Positions 45,198 through 57,033 of a stretch of 64,000 bases of DNA are shown here, piece by piece. The stretch comes from Dalbergia cochinchinensis (Eukaryota; Streptophyta; Magnoliopsida; Fabales; Fabaceae). Position 1 is the stretch's first letter; each line of letters begins with the position of its first letter. The notes under the pieces are model-generated. The model was not told the origin of the DNA and made no database searches. It worked only from the letters and a program-made list of their open reading frames with translations. The position numbers were made by a program, and so were the translations under genes. The DNA lies in contig CM062375.1 in NCBI GenBank assembly GCA_031216125.1, positions 1,841,501 to 1,905,500 of the forward strand, given 5' to 3'.

Positions 45198-48100
45198 ATG
45201 CCTTGTTCACTCTCTCTCCCATCATCTCTCTCTCTCTTCCCACCCCACAAGAAAACCACCCATTTCACCCTCACCCCAAAACCACAACCACCTTATCCGC
45301 TCATTCTCCACCACCACCATCTCTCAGTCAAATCCTCCATTGACAAAAACACCACCACCACAACCACCAAAACCAGTTCTTGGGTCAGCCCAGATTGGCT
45401 AACTTCACTATCTAAGTTACTCATCACAGGAAAAGATGATGATTCTGGCATCCCTATAGCAAGTGCTAAGCTTGATGATGTTTCTGACCTTCTTGGGGGT
45501 GCACTTTTTCTTCCTTTGTTCAAGTGGATGAATGAGTGTGGCCCCATTTACCGTTTGGCTGCAGGGCCTAGGAACTTTGTGGTGGTTAGTGACCCTTCCA
45601 TTGCCAAGCATGTGCTAAAGAACTATGGCAAGTATGCAAAGGGTCTTGTTGCTGAGGTCTCTGAGTTCCTTTTTGGTTCTGGTTTTGCTATTGCTGAAGG
45701 TCCACTCTGGACGGTAAATGTTTTCATTCAGTTGTTTGAAGATTGTTGAAATTCTTGTTTGGTTCATTGAATTTGATCTGAGTGTGTTTTGAATTTGGGC
45801 GTATATCTGTTGAGCAGAATTGTTTATAGAAAACAAGGTTGTTGAGTGGAATAGAATGTATACAAGCTGCTGCATGTCACATCATTTTGGTAACAAATTA
45901 TGGAAATTTGTTGAAAGCTTAACTGTGTAACACTGATTTTGATATGAGGGTAATGTTTATTTGTTCAAACTTCAAAGATTATTCGAATTCTATTATAGTT
46001 TATTAATTTTGATATGAGAGTGTTTTGAATTTTGGGGGGTGTTTATATGTTTATGAGGTTGTTAGGATTTTTTTTTTTTGGTTTTTTTGGGGGGGTGGGG
46101 GGGGTTCGTTGTGCTTTAGAGTTAAGAGACTTTTAATCTTAAGTAATGAGATGCAATGCCTTCAATTGACAGCATAAGAGTATCTTATAAGGGGTTCAAA
46201 AGTTTCTGAACTGTGGCTATTTTTTCTTTCTCATTCTTGAAATCCCTTTCCTTCTGGATGTTTTCAACTGTTGTTTCATGTAATGTAGATAATGTATTGC
46301 CCTTAATTTATAGCCGGTTTACTTAGAGTCTAAACACATGTATCCTTTTAGTTAAATTGGTTCTAATTGTGTTTCTTGTCATGCTTTTGTATGTTATTTT
46401 AGTCAACCGGCTATTTTCTGATATGTATTAGGCAAGGCGCAGGGCTGTGGTTCCATCTCTTCACAAACGATACTTGTCTATTATAGTGGATAGGGTATTT
46501 TGTAGATGTGCTGAGAGGTTGGTGGAGAAGCTACAACCTGATGCACTTAATGGAACTGCTGTTAACATGGAGGACAAGTTTTCACAGTTGACTCTTGATG
46601 TCATCGGTTTATCTGTATTCAACTACAATTTTGATTCACTTAACTCAGACAGTCCTGTTATTGAGGCTGTTTACACTGCATTGAAAGAGGCAGAGGCTCG
46701 ATCCACTGATCTTTTGCCATATTGGAAGGCAGGTTCTTTTTCATTTCCCATTCATGACATGAATTTTCTCTGTTTGATTACGCCATATATTCTTTTTCAT
46801 GTTCTTTTTATCACAGGTTAAATTCCTTTGTAAGGTTATCCCTAGACAAATACAAGCTGAAAAGGCTGTTAGTGTTATCAGGAAAACTGTTGAAGATCTT
46901 ATTGAAAAATGTAAAGAAATTGTAGAAGCCGAGGGTGAAAAAATTGATGATGAAGAATATGTGAATGATACTGATCCTAGTATCCTCCGGTTCTTGCTTG
47001 CCAGTAGAGAAGAGGTTTGTTGTATTTTATTCTTATCATTTGCTATGATTTTATCTTTGTGTTCTTAAACGGGTAGTTTTGAATTCAGAACGAATGGTAA
47101 GCGAGGTTTGATATGAAATTGATGAAATATAATACTCTTTGTGGAGATTAGGAGGCAATGGTGTAAATGAACTGTGTTGATTTTGTGTGTGCATTAATAG
47201 TTGTGGAATTTGTGGTATCATTATTTAACACTATGTTAAAGTTACTTAACGTGAGATGTTAATTGATACAAGCTCAGCCAAGTAAATTTTGTCCTTTAAA
47301 TTTCTTTCTGCTTCATTTAGTTAAACTCTCAAATATGAATGGCTGCACTGCCATCACATCTTTCAAACCATGCCATATCACTTGATGATGGATTGTTGTT
47401 CCTTTGGTTTTTTTTTTTTTTCTTTTTGTGTCATCACTCATCAGTGTTTCCTCCACTGAATCTTTGTCCTTCATGTTGTTTATTTTTTCTTAATGGTTCA
47501 CTTGTCATAGGTTTCCAGTGTGCAATTACGGGATGATCTTTTGTCTTTATTAGTTGCTGGCCATGAGACCACTGGTTCGGTGTTGACATGGACACTTTAT
47601 CTTTTGAGTAAGGTATAGTTTTACTTGTTGTCTTCACTCCTCTCTTTTTTTTCATCTTTCTAGAAGATACATTTCCATTTGGCTTCCAACTTTATGAATT
47701 GATTGCAAAGATTCTCTCCAATTCTCACCCAGCATCTTTAAGGTGCTGCTGCAAGTTTTTCATGGAGTAGTGTAGAAACTCATTATGTGCATATTGTGAT
47801 CCTGCTTCATTGCTGTGTATTTTCCCCTCAAAACTTTAATTAGTCGTCAAATTAGTCCTAAACCTAATCTAGCTGTTAATTTGGAAACTGTAAAAGCAGT
47901 TTAACCTGGTGCAAAGATATTAACATCTGAAGTATTGTTCATTGACCTCATAACCTTCTAATTTCTTTCAGCTTCCAGGTTGATGCAGGGCCTTTGAGAA
48001 CATTTGTTCATTATTATGTTGAATTTAGATGTTTCTATTTATATATTATGACTTACGGTCATTAACATTGAGCAAAAAATAAGAGCTCCAGCATGGTCTA

Positions 48101-50815
48101 ACCCAAAACCTCGCTAAATTATAATCTTTATTTTATGCAGGATTCTTCCTCATTGGCAAAAGCACAAGAAGAAGTAGACGGAGTTTTACAGGGAAGACGT
48201 CCTGCCTATGAAGATATTAAAGATCTTAAGTTCTTAACACGCTGCATTATTGAGTCACTCCGCCTTTACCCTCATCCTCCTGTAAGTTGCTATGTTCTTC
48301 ATAACAATTTTAATTACTAGAATCTATTTGGGGTGCTAATATCATTTGTCGATGACAGATCATAACCTATGATTAGGTTAATGTTATGAAAATAAGTTAA
48401 CATGATAACATTGAAAATTGATAGTTAAAAACTTAAAATTGTTATAGATAAAAATCATTCACGAGTTTTCACCTATAAGCATAAGCTTTTAGAATAATTG
48501 ATCATTGACAAAACTAAGGATATGGCAAGCTGGTTGTTGGAGGAAAAGCTTTGGAAATATTATCGATGAAACTAAGTAAGTTGTCTTTTTCATATTCAAT
48601 GATGACATATGTTAATCACACCACAGAAATTATTGTATAGATGAAAATTGTCAACTCAAGCAGTAAAACTTAGTTATTAGTTAATTAGTAATGCACTATT
48701 GTAAAATATTATTATAAATATCTCAGAACCGTTTAAGTTTACCGCTGCAAGTTTTAATTTTCTCATGTATGCTATATTGGCTGGCTTTGTCAAACATTCT
48801 TTACTAATGTTACAGTTTCTGGTGGTCTTATATGACCTTTTGCATCCTTAAGGTGTTGATAAGAAGAGCTCAAGTTCCTGATGAGCTTCCTGGCGCTTAC
48901 AAAGTCAATGCTGGTCAAGATATTATGATTTCTGTGTACAACATACATCATTCTTCTGAGGTATTTCTTGATATTTTTTATTGGAAAAAGTTCTCTTTTT
49001 ATGGGATAAATGGAGATTTTCTGTTGCCAAACCTGTATACTTCTAAATTCACTATTTTGATCTAATCTACAAATTTCGTCATGATTTTGCAAGGTTTGGG
49101 ATAGGGCTGAAGAGTTTTTGCCAGAAAGATTTGATATGGACGGCCCAGTGCCGAATGAAACAAATACAGACTTCAGGTGTGCACTATTTTTTCAATTATA
49201 ATTCTTGGACATCACAAAAGCGGTGTACATTGCACCTCTGTCGTGGTAGCTAGTTACTTATGCTATGTTCTTACTAAATTCTATCAATGCACCTTATCTT
49301 TCCTAGGTTTTTCTTATTGTGGGGATAATGAGGAGTTCATCATTGTGATTTTCTCTCTACACAGTTCTTTTGTTTGTGTGAGATATAAAACTATTCATGT
49401 ACCTCTAGCTAATAGCTTAAACTTTTCGGAGAAATAGTTTTTAAATTAGAGCCTCTATGATCTACTGATTTTAAAGTTCGACCTTTTTGCCTTCCATTCT
49501 TCTAAATAAAATAGGTTGAACTTCAATGCAAGATAGGTGTCAGTGTACTGTTCAGACTTGAAGCCCACTAGCCTCTTGCATGAGGGGCGTATCGGAAATG
49601 AAATCATTAATTTGCCTCTACTTAATAGCTTGCAGATCATTTTTTTTTTTGGGTACATTTGCATATCCTAGTTTACTCAGACCATAATGAGTGAAAAATT
49701 TGACAGGTTCATTCCATTCAGTGGAGGGCCCCGCAAGTGCGTTGGTGACCAGTTTGCTTTATTGGAAGCTATAGTTGCTCTTGCAATCTTTTTACAGCAC
49801 ATGAACTTTGAGCTGGTTCCTGATCAGAATATTAGTATGACTACAGGAGCAACAATACATACAACAAATGTAAGGTTATCTAATTGTGCTCGAGATGTGT
49901 TTTCGACTAGTGATTTGTTTAGTCTTGCAGTTATCGACTTGCATAAATTCCTAATCCTTTGCATAATGGATGTTTGGTTTTAGTTTTCAGTTTTTATTTT
50001 CAGTTTTTCCGGATTTTGTGAAGGAAATATTGCAAACTAGAAATAAAAACTGAAATTTGGAATTTACCTGTTTGTTTGAGTTTTCAGTTTTCCAAATTTC
50101 GTGAAGGAAATACTGAAAATTCTAAAAACTATAAGTTTCAGTTTTTATTTTCAATTTTCAGTATTTCCTTCACAAAATCCTGAAAACTAAAAATTGGAAA
50201 CTCAAACCAAATAGGCAATAAATATTTGAAAGAGGAGAAAGACTTGAAAATGTAAATGCTAATCGATCAAGCTTTCTCAATTTTATTCATTTATTTAGAG
50301 TGTGCTACACAATAAAAAAATTTGCCAAATTTTTTTATAAGAAAAAAAGTGTAGTCATTCGATGGAATAAAATAATGTCACACTTGCTTGTCTGAGGTTC
50401 ATAAGGGTTTGTTTGCTTTCTATTTTTATTTCTTGTTTTCACTATTTTTTTTTTCCTTCATAAAATTTCGAAAATACAAAACAAGTTGACAATATAGTGA
50501 GATTTTTGTAATTAAAAATCAAAAGCAGATGATAAAAATAAAAAATGATGACAAAGACCAAATCGGCTTTAAGATGCCACATCATTAGGATAAAAATTTT
50601 GGCTTTTTAAAATTGTTGTGTTGTTGTTCTAGTTGAAGGAGGAAAAGGATATTCCAATTGCTTCACTTTTATTCCCCTTATTTTTTTTAATATTTAAGCA
50701 AAGGAAAAGAGTTGCTTCACTTGCATAGTTGCATCTTATCAGCACGGTTTACTTTGTTTGTCCTAATAGTATTTTGCCTTTGCAGGGTTTGTACATGAAA
50801 CTGAGCCGACGGTAG
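45198..50815 (+). CDS. CYP97B: Cytochrome P450 of subfamily CYP97B, plastid-targeted, nine exons
   Basis: Exons: 45198-45713, 46432-46728, 46817-47014, 47511-47612, 48141-48281, 48853-48960, 49094-49176, 49707-49869 and 50786-50815 (545 aa). The N-terminus is Ser/Pro/His-rich without a membrane anchor, as in plastid P450s, and the conserved part begins W-V-S-P-D-W-L-T-S-L. Signatures: the I-helix oxygen-binding motif AGHETTG (exon 4), the K-helix E-S-L-R (exon 5), P-E-R-F (exon 7) and the haem loop FSGGPRKCVG with its Cys ligand (exon 8). Other CYP97 enzymes (A and C) hydroxylate the beta and epsilon rings of carotenes; the role of the B branch is less clear. The first ATG of this frame was chosen because a frame opening at 45109 lacks an ATG and ends at 45402. 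Introns are GT-AG except intron 2, where only AAG followed by GCAGGT keeps the frame (GC-AG). The gene appears intact. Confidence 0.93.
46066..46107 (+). repeat. Poly-T / poly-G tract in intron 1 of CYP97B
   Basis: A run of T (about 10), then TTTTTTT, a run of 7 G, T, and 8 G. It is unusual in this AT-rich intron, and its exact length may be affected by sequencing. Confidence 0.8.
46729..46816 (+). other. Probable GC-AG intron in CYP97B
   Basis: Exon 2 must end after TATTGGAAG to join P-Y-W-K to V-K-F-L-C-K, as in related proteins. The intron would then begin GCAGGT and end TTATCACAG. The next GT, four bases on, would place a stop codon right after the junction. Confidence 0.7.
49968..50215. 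mobile_element. Foldback MITE inside intron 8 of CYP97B
   Basis: The sequence begins ATGTTTGGTTTTAGTTTTCAG, and the right end read on the other strand begins C-C-T-A-T-T-T-G-G-T-T-T-G-A-G. TTTTGTGAAGGAAATA-type words occur twice in direct orientation (about 50015 and 50102) and once inverted (TATTTCCTTCACAAAAT, about 50163). It is a three-unit foldback. It lies between the last two exons and does not disturb the splice sites. Confidence 0.6.
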
Positions 50816-51760
50816 AAAAAGTTAAAATTGAGTACATCATCTTAACCCGAGCTGTAAAATTGTCTATAACAATCAGCATATCTTACTCTATGATGATGTT
50901 CTCATTTTTTTTCCTCTCTGGTTGATATAGCACAAGGCACAAGCTATAGAGTAAATATTTATTTGATAGAAATTGTTTTCCAACCGTCAAATCATTCATT
51001 CATATTTCCTATATGTAAAGAATTTTACTTTAATTTGAATTGCAAAGCAAAGGCTATTACACAACACACTTTGGATTGGGTATAAAATATAATTTTGAGT
51101 AAACTTCAGTCTTTGATCAGAACAATGTCGGATATATCAATCCTATAAAAATGGAAACACTCCTAACGTAACATTTAAGGGAAAAAAATAGTTTAGTACG
51201 TAATCTATCACACCTTGGTTGTTTATTGGGCTGTGTTTCACTGTTTGGATACTTTTCAGCTAATTTATAATTTTAAATTTTAATAGCCACTTCACCAACT
51301 GATCCGTCATTAAAATAATTTGATATCTAGGTACTACAACTTTCTAGAAGACTAAAAGTTAATCATTATACATCCATAATGACTTTTTAGAAATGAAGGA
51401 AGTTATTAGCTCAATATTTAAATTTTAAATGAAAACGACTATTTATTATTAGATCTGAATGATAGTTTTCTTTCGTTGCTATCATATCCACCTTTTTGTT
51501 TTTTACTTATTACTATTATTAGTTTGATGGTCTCGTCTTATGTCTTAACCCGCGTCTTATGGGGCTTCATGCCTTCATCCCTTGCCTTGGGTTTCACGTT
51601 ATTTTGGGCATGTGTTGTTCATTTGCTAAGACAGGGGTGGGAACAGGATTGTAACAAGAAAACTGAGCCTGAATCTAGCCTATTATCTGTTATGGGTTTT
51701 ATTTTTGGCTAGACCTAGACTGACTTGTCCTAAAGTGTGCTTCTAAAGTCTATTTCTCAA
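50816..51760. other. 3' flank of CYP97B and intergenic sequence
   Basis: Probable 3' UTR, then AT-rich sequence. No gene was recognised; the frame at 51476-51712 has no similarity. Confidence 0.4.
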
Positions 51761-51763
51761 GGC

Positions 51764-51889
51764 CAACTCAGATGGTAAAGCCAAATGCCTTTGCAATAGG
51801 TGCACATGGGACATTAGTGTAGGATTGTGAGTTCGATTCTCGACGGTAGAGACACCCCCTATAATATCCAAGGTATACGTGGCAGCGGA
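51764..51889 (+). mobile_element. Possible tRNA-derived SINE fragment
   Basis: CCAACTCAGATGGTAAAGCC resembles a tRNA D-arm / A box, and GTGAGTTCGATTCTC about 55 bp later resembles a T-arm / B box. The region does not fold as a full tRNA (no matching acceptor stem seen), so a SINE head is more likely. It abuts the LTR at 51890. Confidence 0.35.
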
Positions 51890-54529
51890 TAAGTTTCGTC
51901 CTGGCCCAGGGTCCCCTAGGACCCACTCATGTGGTCGGGAAAGCCCAAGATGCATGAATGACCCTTGAACTGAGTTTTGTGGTGAACTGTCACCGCTATA
52001 GCGGTCACAGTAGGGTGACCGTGGCATTTTAGGCATCAGGGGACCGCTATAGCGGTCATAGGGAGTGTAACAACGTATTTTTTGCTTCTAGGGACCGCTA
52101 TAGCGGTCATGTGGGTGGTGCAGCACGTATTTTTGGTCTCTGGAGACCGCTATAGCGGTCGTAAGTGGGGGTTGACCGCTATAGCAGTGTCGTGATCTCA
52201 AACAAGCAAACGCGTCGTTTCGCTTAAATGAGACCCCCAACCCTTTTATAAACCTCCCCCTTCAGATTTTTCCCCAAAAATCCGAATTCCCTTCACTCCC
52301 AAACCCTCCTCTCACCTCTTTTCTCAATCCCATTCAAGTTTAGCTCCCCCAAATCATCAAGATATGTTTATGTTGATAGATTTTGTCTCCGTTCTTCCCA
52401 TTCTTTTATGTTCTTGGTTTGGGTTGTTGTTTTTCTCCATTTTTGTCATGTGGGGATGCTCCCCCAATGTTGTTAGAGCTAGATTAGAGTTGTTTAAAGA
52501 TTAGCGGAGACTAATCTTGAGTCTATATTGCTCTATGGCAGTTGTTGATGCCATTTCATGCTTCAAAGGTTAAGTTGGTGGTGCCCACATACTCCCGACT
52601 CTAAACGGTGAGTGGGTTTGACCTCATTGCCTTATTTTTATCATTATGATTATGTTTGATGCATGATATTGGTGAAATATGATATTTGAGATGAGAAAAA
52701 GTATAGAATATGATTTTAAATGATTATGCCAAGCTAGAAATTTGATTTATGATGATAGCATGAAAGAATTAGTTTTTCAAAACCATGGGACCATGATTGA
52801 TGTACAGAGTGCTATGAAAATGTTTTACATATATTCATGAAGAGATTTAGTGCGAGATTATACGATTTAATAAGTTGTTAGCATATCTAAAATATTTCAA
52901 GAGTTATGACATAATTATGTTTCAAGACTAGAGATTTTAAAGTATGATTTTAGAGTATCAATTAAGATATTTTGGCAAAGAATATAGAGTAGAGATGTTT
53001 TATTATAATACTAAAGATTATCTTGAGAAATGAGATTTTAGAAATTCAGTTTTGTGATATTCCAAAAAAATATGGAATTCAATATAATTCGTAGAATGAT
53101 CACAGATACATAATGTGAGCTTGGAATCGGAATGCCTGCGGGTGATCCTGGGCGTGATTTCACGATCACTGATTATCTTAAAGTCAGTTCTTTAGGGTTA
53201 TCTGAGTCCAAAACTTTTAGAGTTTTAAGAGTTTTCATATTTAAATAGTTTTATAAAGTGCTAGAGTATGAGTATGATTATGTTTAGAGATTTTATGAAA
53301 TATCTTGATTTCAAGAAATAGAGTAATTATGTATGGAAGAGTTTGATTCCCAGATTAGAGTATATAACAGAGATTTAGAGAAAATAATATGTTTATTGAA
53401 TTAGAGACTAGACGGTAGCTATAGAGAAACAGATAGTGAGTTAACGGCTGAACCCGATCATTAACCTTGGTACCAAGTTGTCCTGAGAGGACAATCTCAT
53501 AGAGCAGAGAATGGAACTTATTTAGGTGTCTGCATTAGATCCCAATGGATCATAGAGATAACATTTTCGGTTCTTAAAGAACCATAGAGCAGAGATTCCT
53601 GTTTCTCTAGTAGAGTACTGTTGTTTATGTTTTCAGATAGTATTAATATTTTTTTCAGAGATTATCGATGTTTTAAGAGAATATTTGACTTAAGAGATAT
53701 TATACATATGAGAAATGATTTTCCTGTTGAAGTAAGAATTTAGAGATGTTTTTCTTTGAATTTACAAATATAGAGATATATTTTCTATTAGATTATATAC
53801 AAGAATAACAAATGGTTTGTAACAGATTATGGTTTAGAGGTGCTTATTTATGAATTCACGGCATGAAAAGTGTTTTTCCTCGAGAGTAGCTATGTTATGT
53901 AAATATTGGAAATGTTTTTCTAGTGCATGTATATATATATATATGGTTGTTGTTGTCCCATGTGGGTGATGGGTGAGAGCTCATTCACTGAGTCCGTTGA
54001 CTCGCCCCTCTCCCTTCCTCCTCATAGTTGCAGGTACAGATGTAGCCCAGACTCTGGTTTGGCAGACGCGGTTGTTTTCAGCGGTAAGTCTTACTTCGGA
54101 GTAAGGCTTAGATTAGAGTTTGTTAGAGTAGAGTGTTCTGGTAGATGTGCAGGCAGGGTCCGAACCATACATTATTTTCAGACTATGTATTTAATTTTAA
54201 TATTTGAAACAGTGATGTATATGTTTCAGTTCGCAAGCATGGACTTGAAATTGTAGAGTTTGATTAGAGTTTATGCAATAAACCTAAGAACTATTTGTAA
54301 TTCAGATCACATATTTTCGGAATATGATTAAGAGGTTTTCAGAGTTTTATATGTCAAGTATTTCGATTTTATATTTCCAAATACAAAGACTAAATAGAGT
54401 TTTAATTGAAAATATGATTTCAAAATGAAAAAATATGTCATTTTATGCATATAGAGAAACTCAGAGGTCACAAGGCTTACGTGGGAATGAGGATTCCCAC
54501 GTCTTTGACACGCCAGTCGGGTCGTGACA
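51890..54529 (+). mobile_element. 2.6-kb LTR, same family as 27947-30449
   Basis: It aligns along its length with the nested LTR and ends GGGTCGTGACA. Key marks: five palindromes (51992-52188), TATA box TTTTATAAAC (52244-52253), a CT-rich leader, the block GTTAGAGCTAGATTAGAGTT (52470), a TGGGTGATGGGTGAGAGCTC block (53960), and acceptor-like TAGTTGCAG (54025-54033). The left end is placed by alignment only. No matching duplication is visible (left flank GCGGA, right flank CCCCC), and neither a primer-binding site nor coding sequence follows it. It is probably a solo or truncated LTR of a Ty3/Gypsy-type element. Confidence 0.7.
51992..52188. repeat. Array of five 14-bp palindromes ACCGCTATAGCGGT at about 51-bp spacing
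   Basis: Perfect copies are at 51992-52005, 52043-52056, 52094-52107 and 52146-52159; an imperfect copy (one change) is at 52175-52188. Intervals are 51, 51, 52 and 29 bp. Several copies extend to the 16-bp palindrome with outer G and C. The array lies in the U3 part of the LTR, about 55-250 bp upstream of its TATA box. Confidence 0.95.
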
Positions 54530-54539
54530 CCCCCAAAAA

Positions 54540-55310
54540 ATGACAAAAGAAAAAATTTGTTGTAATTTACATAATAGACTTTAAGGCCTAAGCCTTCATG
54601 TAAGTCTAAATAGGCCTAGGTCTTTTATCACTCCTTTAAAAGGCCTAAAAAGGCCAAGGTCTTTTAACATTTGTATGAATATAGAATCAAAATGTACACT
54701 AGTGTATGTAAACCCAAAATGAGAAAGATTATCAAAACTATATAAACTCAGCATTCAATTTCATAGAATCTAAATAAATTCAACGAAGTTCCAATTTCAA
54801 ACACACCAAGATTAAACATTCAACCAAAAATCCAAGCAAATTCAAATCATACAACTAAACCAAAATTCAAATCATAAAGAAAATTCAATCATAAGTGAAA
54901 CAAGGTTCACGAAGTCTCAAGGACAATATATAAGCAACTCTAAATATTACATGACTAAATAAAACATTATCTTCAAATAAACCCAACAAATCAACAAAAA
55001 ATCAAATCTTCAAAACGATCTCCTTCTCTTCTTTAAACTCAAGTACCTTAAAAATTAAATAGGAAATCATTATAGTTAGATTGTGCCATAAATTAACAAC
55101 TACTAAAAAATATAACATTGTAGTATATAAACAGGTCAGCCTACAGGCCTCCTAGAGAGCTTAGGCTTGGCTTCTTTTCCTAAATAGGCTTTTTGAAAGG
55201 TTTGAGCCTGGCTTGATTATTAAAAAGGTCAAGCCAGGTTAGGCCGCCAACAGGTTAGGCCGTAGGTTCCTGGTAGACTATTTGACTTATTTCCATCCCT
55301 ACTCATAGGC
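54540..55310. mobile_element. Probable eroded hAT-like element rich in AGGCC words
   Basis: AAGGCCTAAGCC, AAAAGGCCTAAAAAGGCC, ACAGGCCTCC and CAGGTTAGGCCGTAGG occur in both halves, with ATTTCCATCCCTACTC near the right end. This vocabulary is typical of a common group of non-coding plant DNA transposons. The middle (54700-55100) is AT-rich without similarity. Limits are approximate. Confidence 0.4.
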
Positions 55311-55429
55311 CATTTCTTTTCCCTGCCCTCTCCATTTTCACGAGACTGTAGTACAAAACAATTATAGCTATGTGAATAAAGAATAGTATATTATTGAACT
55401 CAACACATGAATCTAATTATCCAAAGAGT

Positions 55430-55607
55430 ATAATTTTGGTGCACTAGCAATATAAATTTATTTTACACTGTCATCCAATCAAAATATTTTATTTGAATAA
55501 ATTTTTAAGTAGAGGATATAAAAGATAATTATTAGGCCTATGTTATAATATATGATTGGATAATCATATAAATTTTTCTATACTGCCAATGTAGGACAAT
55601 TAAATCC
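55430..55607. mobile_element. Foldback MITE, family B (copy 2)
   Basis: GGTGCACTAGCAATATAAAT and CATCCAATCA at the left pair with the reverse complement of the right end (TCCTACATTGGCAGTATAGA and TATCCAATCA). Related to 25632-25793. Confidence 0.5.
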
Positions 55608-55819
55608 TTATATAAATTTTTATGATTTAATTTCTATGCAATGACAATGTAAAACTTGGAAAAGTGATTAAGTTTCACATCACTTAGCTAGCTTTATCCT
55701 TAATTTACTTGTATTATGACTTGAATTTGATTAATGTGTTTTACTTGCAATTATTTATTATAAATGTTTGTAAGTTTAGAGGTAAACTCTTAGCCTTGAT
55801 TAGGAGAAATACTTAGGTG

Positions 55820-55988
55820 ATTTGAGAGTAAAAAAATTTATTTGCTCTATTCTATTTATTAAATAATATATCAGCTATTGCATTAAATATGTAGGTAAAA
55901 TAGAAGACAATAATAATGATTCATAAAATTAATATATTATTTATTAAATGAAATAAAATAAATGAATTATGTTGTTTTGAGAGCATTC
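55820..55988. mobile_element. Foldback MITE, family A (copy 2)
   Basis: The left arm TCTATTTATTAAATAATATAT and the right arm ATATATTATTTATTAAATGA are reverse complements; the outer GAGAGTAAAA and TTTTGAGAGC also pair. Same family as 20338-20516. Confidence 0.55.
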
Positions 55989-55989
55989 A

Positions 55990-56820
55990 AGAATTTTCCA
56001 TTAGCGTAGATCTTCTTTGTACTCTATATTTATTTATTGTACATAAAAAACTAGTAATAATGTGACTAAGAGTTAGGAGAAACAAAAGTTCTCTATGATT
56101 GACATTTTTGGAGAGTTGTTGACTAGAGGCTAGTAATTTGTACTAAGTGCCGTGACCAAACTTTTGGACCCCAGGTCTTCTACAACGTGCATTTTTGAAA
56201 AAATGCGGGGGAATTTTTGGTGATTAAGTTTAGCCAACCGATGTGACCCCAAAGCAAACTAGAAAAGACCAAAATTACACGAATGAACAGGTGGATTTTT
56301 CAAATGGAAAACCTCGAATTCCTAGTTGAAGTCATATTCACCAATATTAAATAAAAGCTTTTCTAACGACAATCTTGAAAATATTCGTTAAAACATAAAA
56401 TTTTGTATAAAAAAATGAGTTTTTTTAAATTTTTAATGCATTTTATACATAGAAAAAATTAAAAATTTACTATTTTCTTTTATTCTTAACGGATCTATTA
56501 AAAATGCTCATTTGAAAACCAATTAAATAAATATCAAAACCAATTCACTTCACATTGAGGAAGTCTTAAATTGTTGTATTTCACAATACACGAAGAAGGC
56601 AACCTGTATAATTTCCGTATTATACCATAAGATTACGTCCGCAGAGAGTAATAAACACAAATATAATATAAAGAGTTTTATGAGTTTTGAGAGGATTAAT
56701 TAATAATAAACACAAATTAAATTCTCTCGCACACACATATATATAGTATAAAGATTTCTGCTTTAAAATTCTATTTTATTAAAGCATTTGTATTTAGTAC
56801 TCTTCCTAATTTCTACATGA
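55990..56820. other. Intergenic sequence, nothing recognised
   Basis: AT-rich, no open frame with similarity. Confidence 0.4.
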
Positions 56821-57033
56821 TCTTTTTATGTAAAGCCTGCATGTGAAAGGATCTATTCTAAGCAATCTAGAGTGGCAAGCAGACGCAAAATGAATGCGAT
56901 GTCCTCAAACATGAACATTCCCTATCCACGGGTACACATAGAACGTATGTATCAAGAAATTCCCAATTCCCATAGAAGATATCACACCCGAAATTGCGAT
57001 GAGGTCGAGGATCAAGTTAAGTTTCTTTCTTGA
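56821..57033 (+). other. Unexplained 70-codon open stretch
   Basis: An open frame bounded by TGA (56818-56820) and TGA (57031-57033), with the first ATG at 56890. The product is Arg/Ser/Asn-rich, with pieces such as SKQSRVASRRKMNAMSSN and MNIPYPRVHIERMYQEIPNS. The composition is more balanced and protein-like than the surrounding DNA. I do not recognise a family. It could be an exon fragment of a gene, a transposon scrap or chance. Confidence 0.2.

Noticed and set aside
45109..45402. A frame upstream of and overlapping CYP97B exon 1 with a transit-peptide-like product
   Set aside because: It lacks an ATG at its start, ends at 45402, and is out of frame with the conserved P450 sequence. The frame starting at 45198 leads directly into W-V-S-P-D-W-L-T.
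46066..46107. Poly-T/poly-G tract as a functional G-quadruplex
   Set aside because: Only two long G runs are present and the homopolymers may be miscounted; listed only as a repeat.
51764..51850. tRNA gene
   Set aside because: D-arm-like and T-arm-like words are present, but I could not find paired acceptor and anticodon stems. A SINE head is more likely.
51992..52188. CRISPR-like array
   Set aside because: The repeat is a short palindrome in a plant LTR, and the spacers are themselves similar. This is a tandem duplication, not a CRISPR.
53927..54256. 109-codon open frame
   Set aside because: It lies inside an LTR with no coding role and is not kept in the related LTR.
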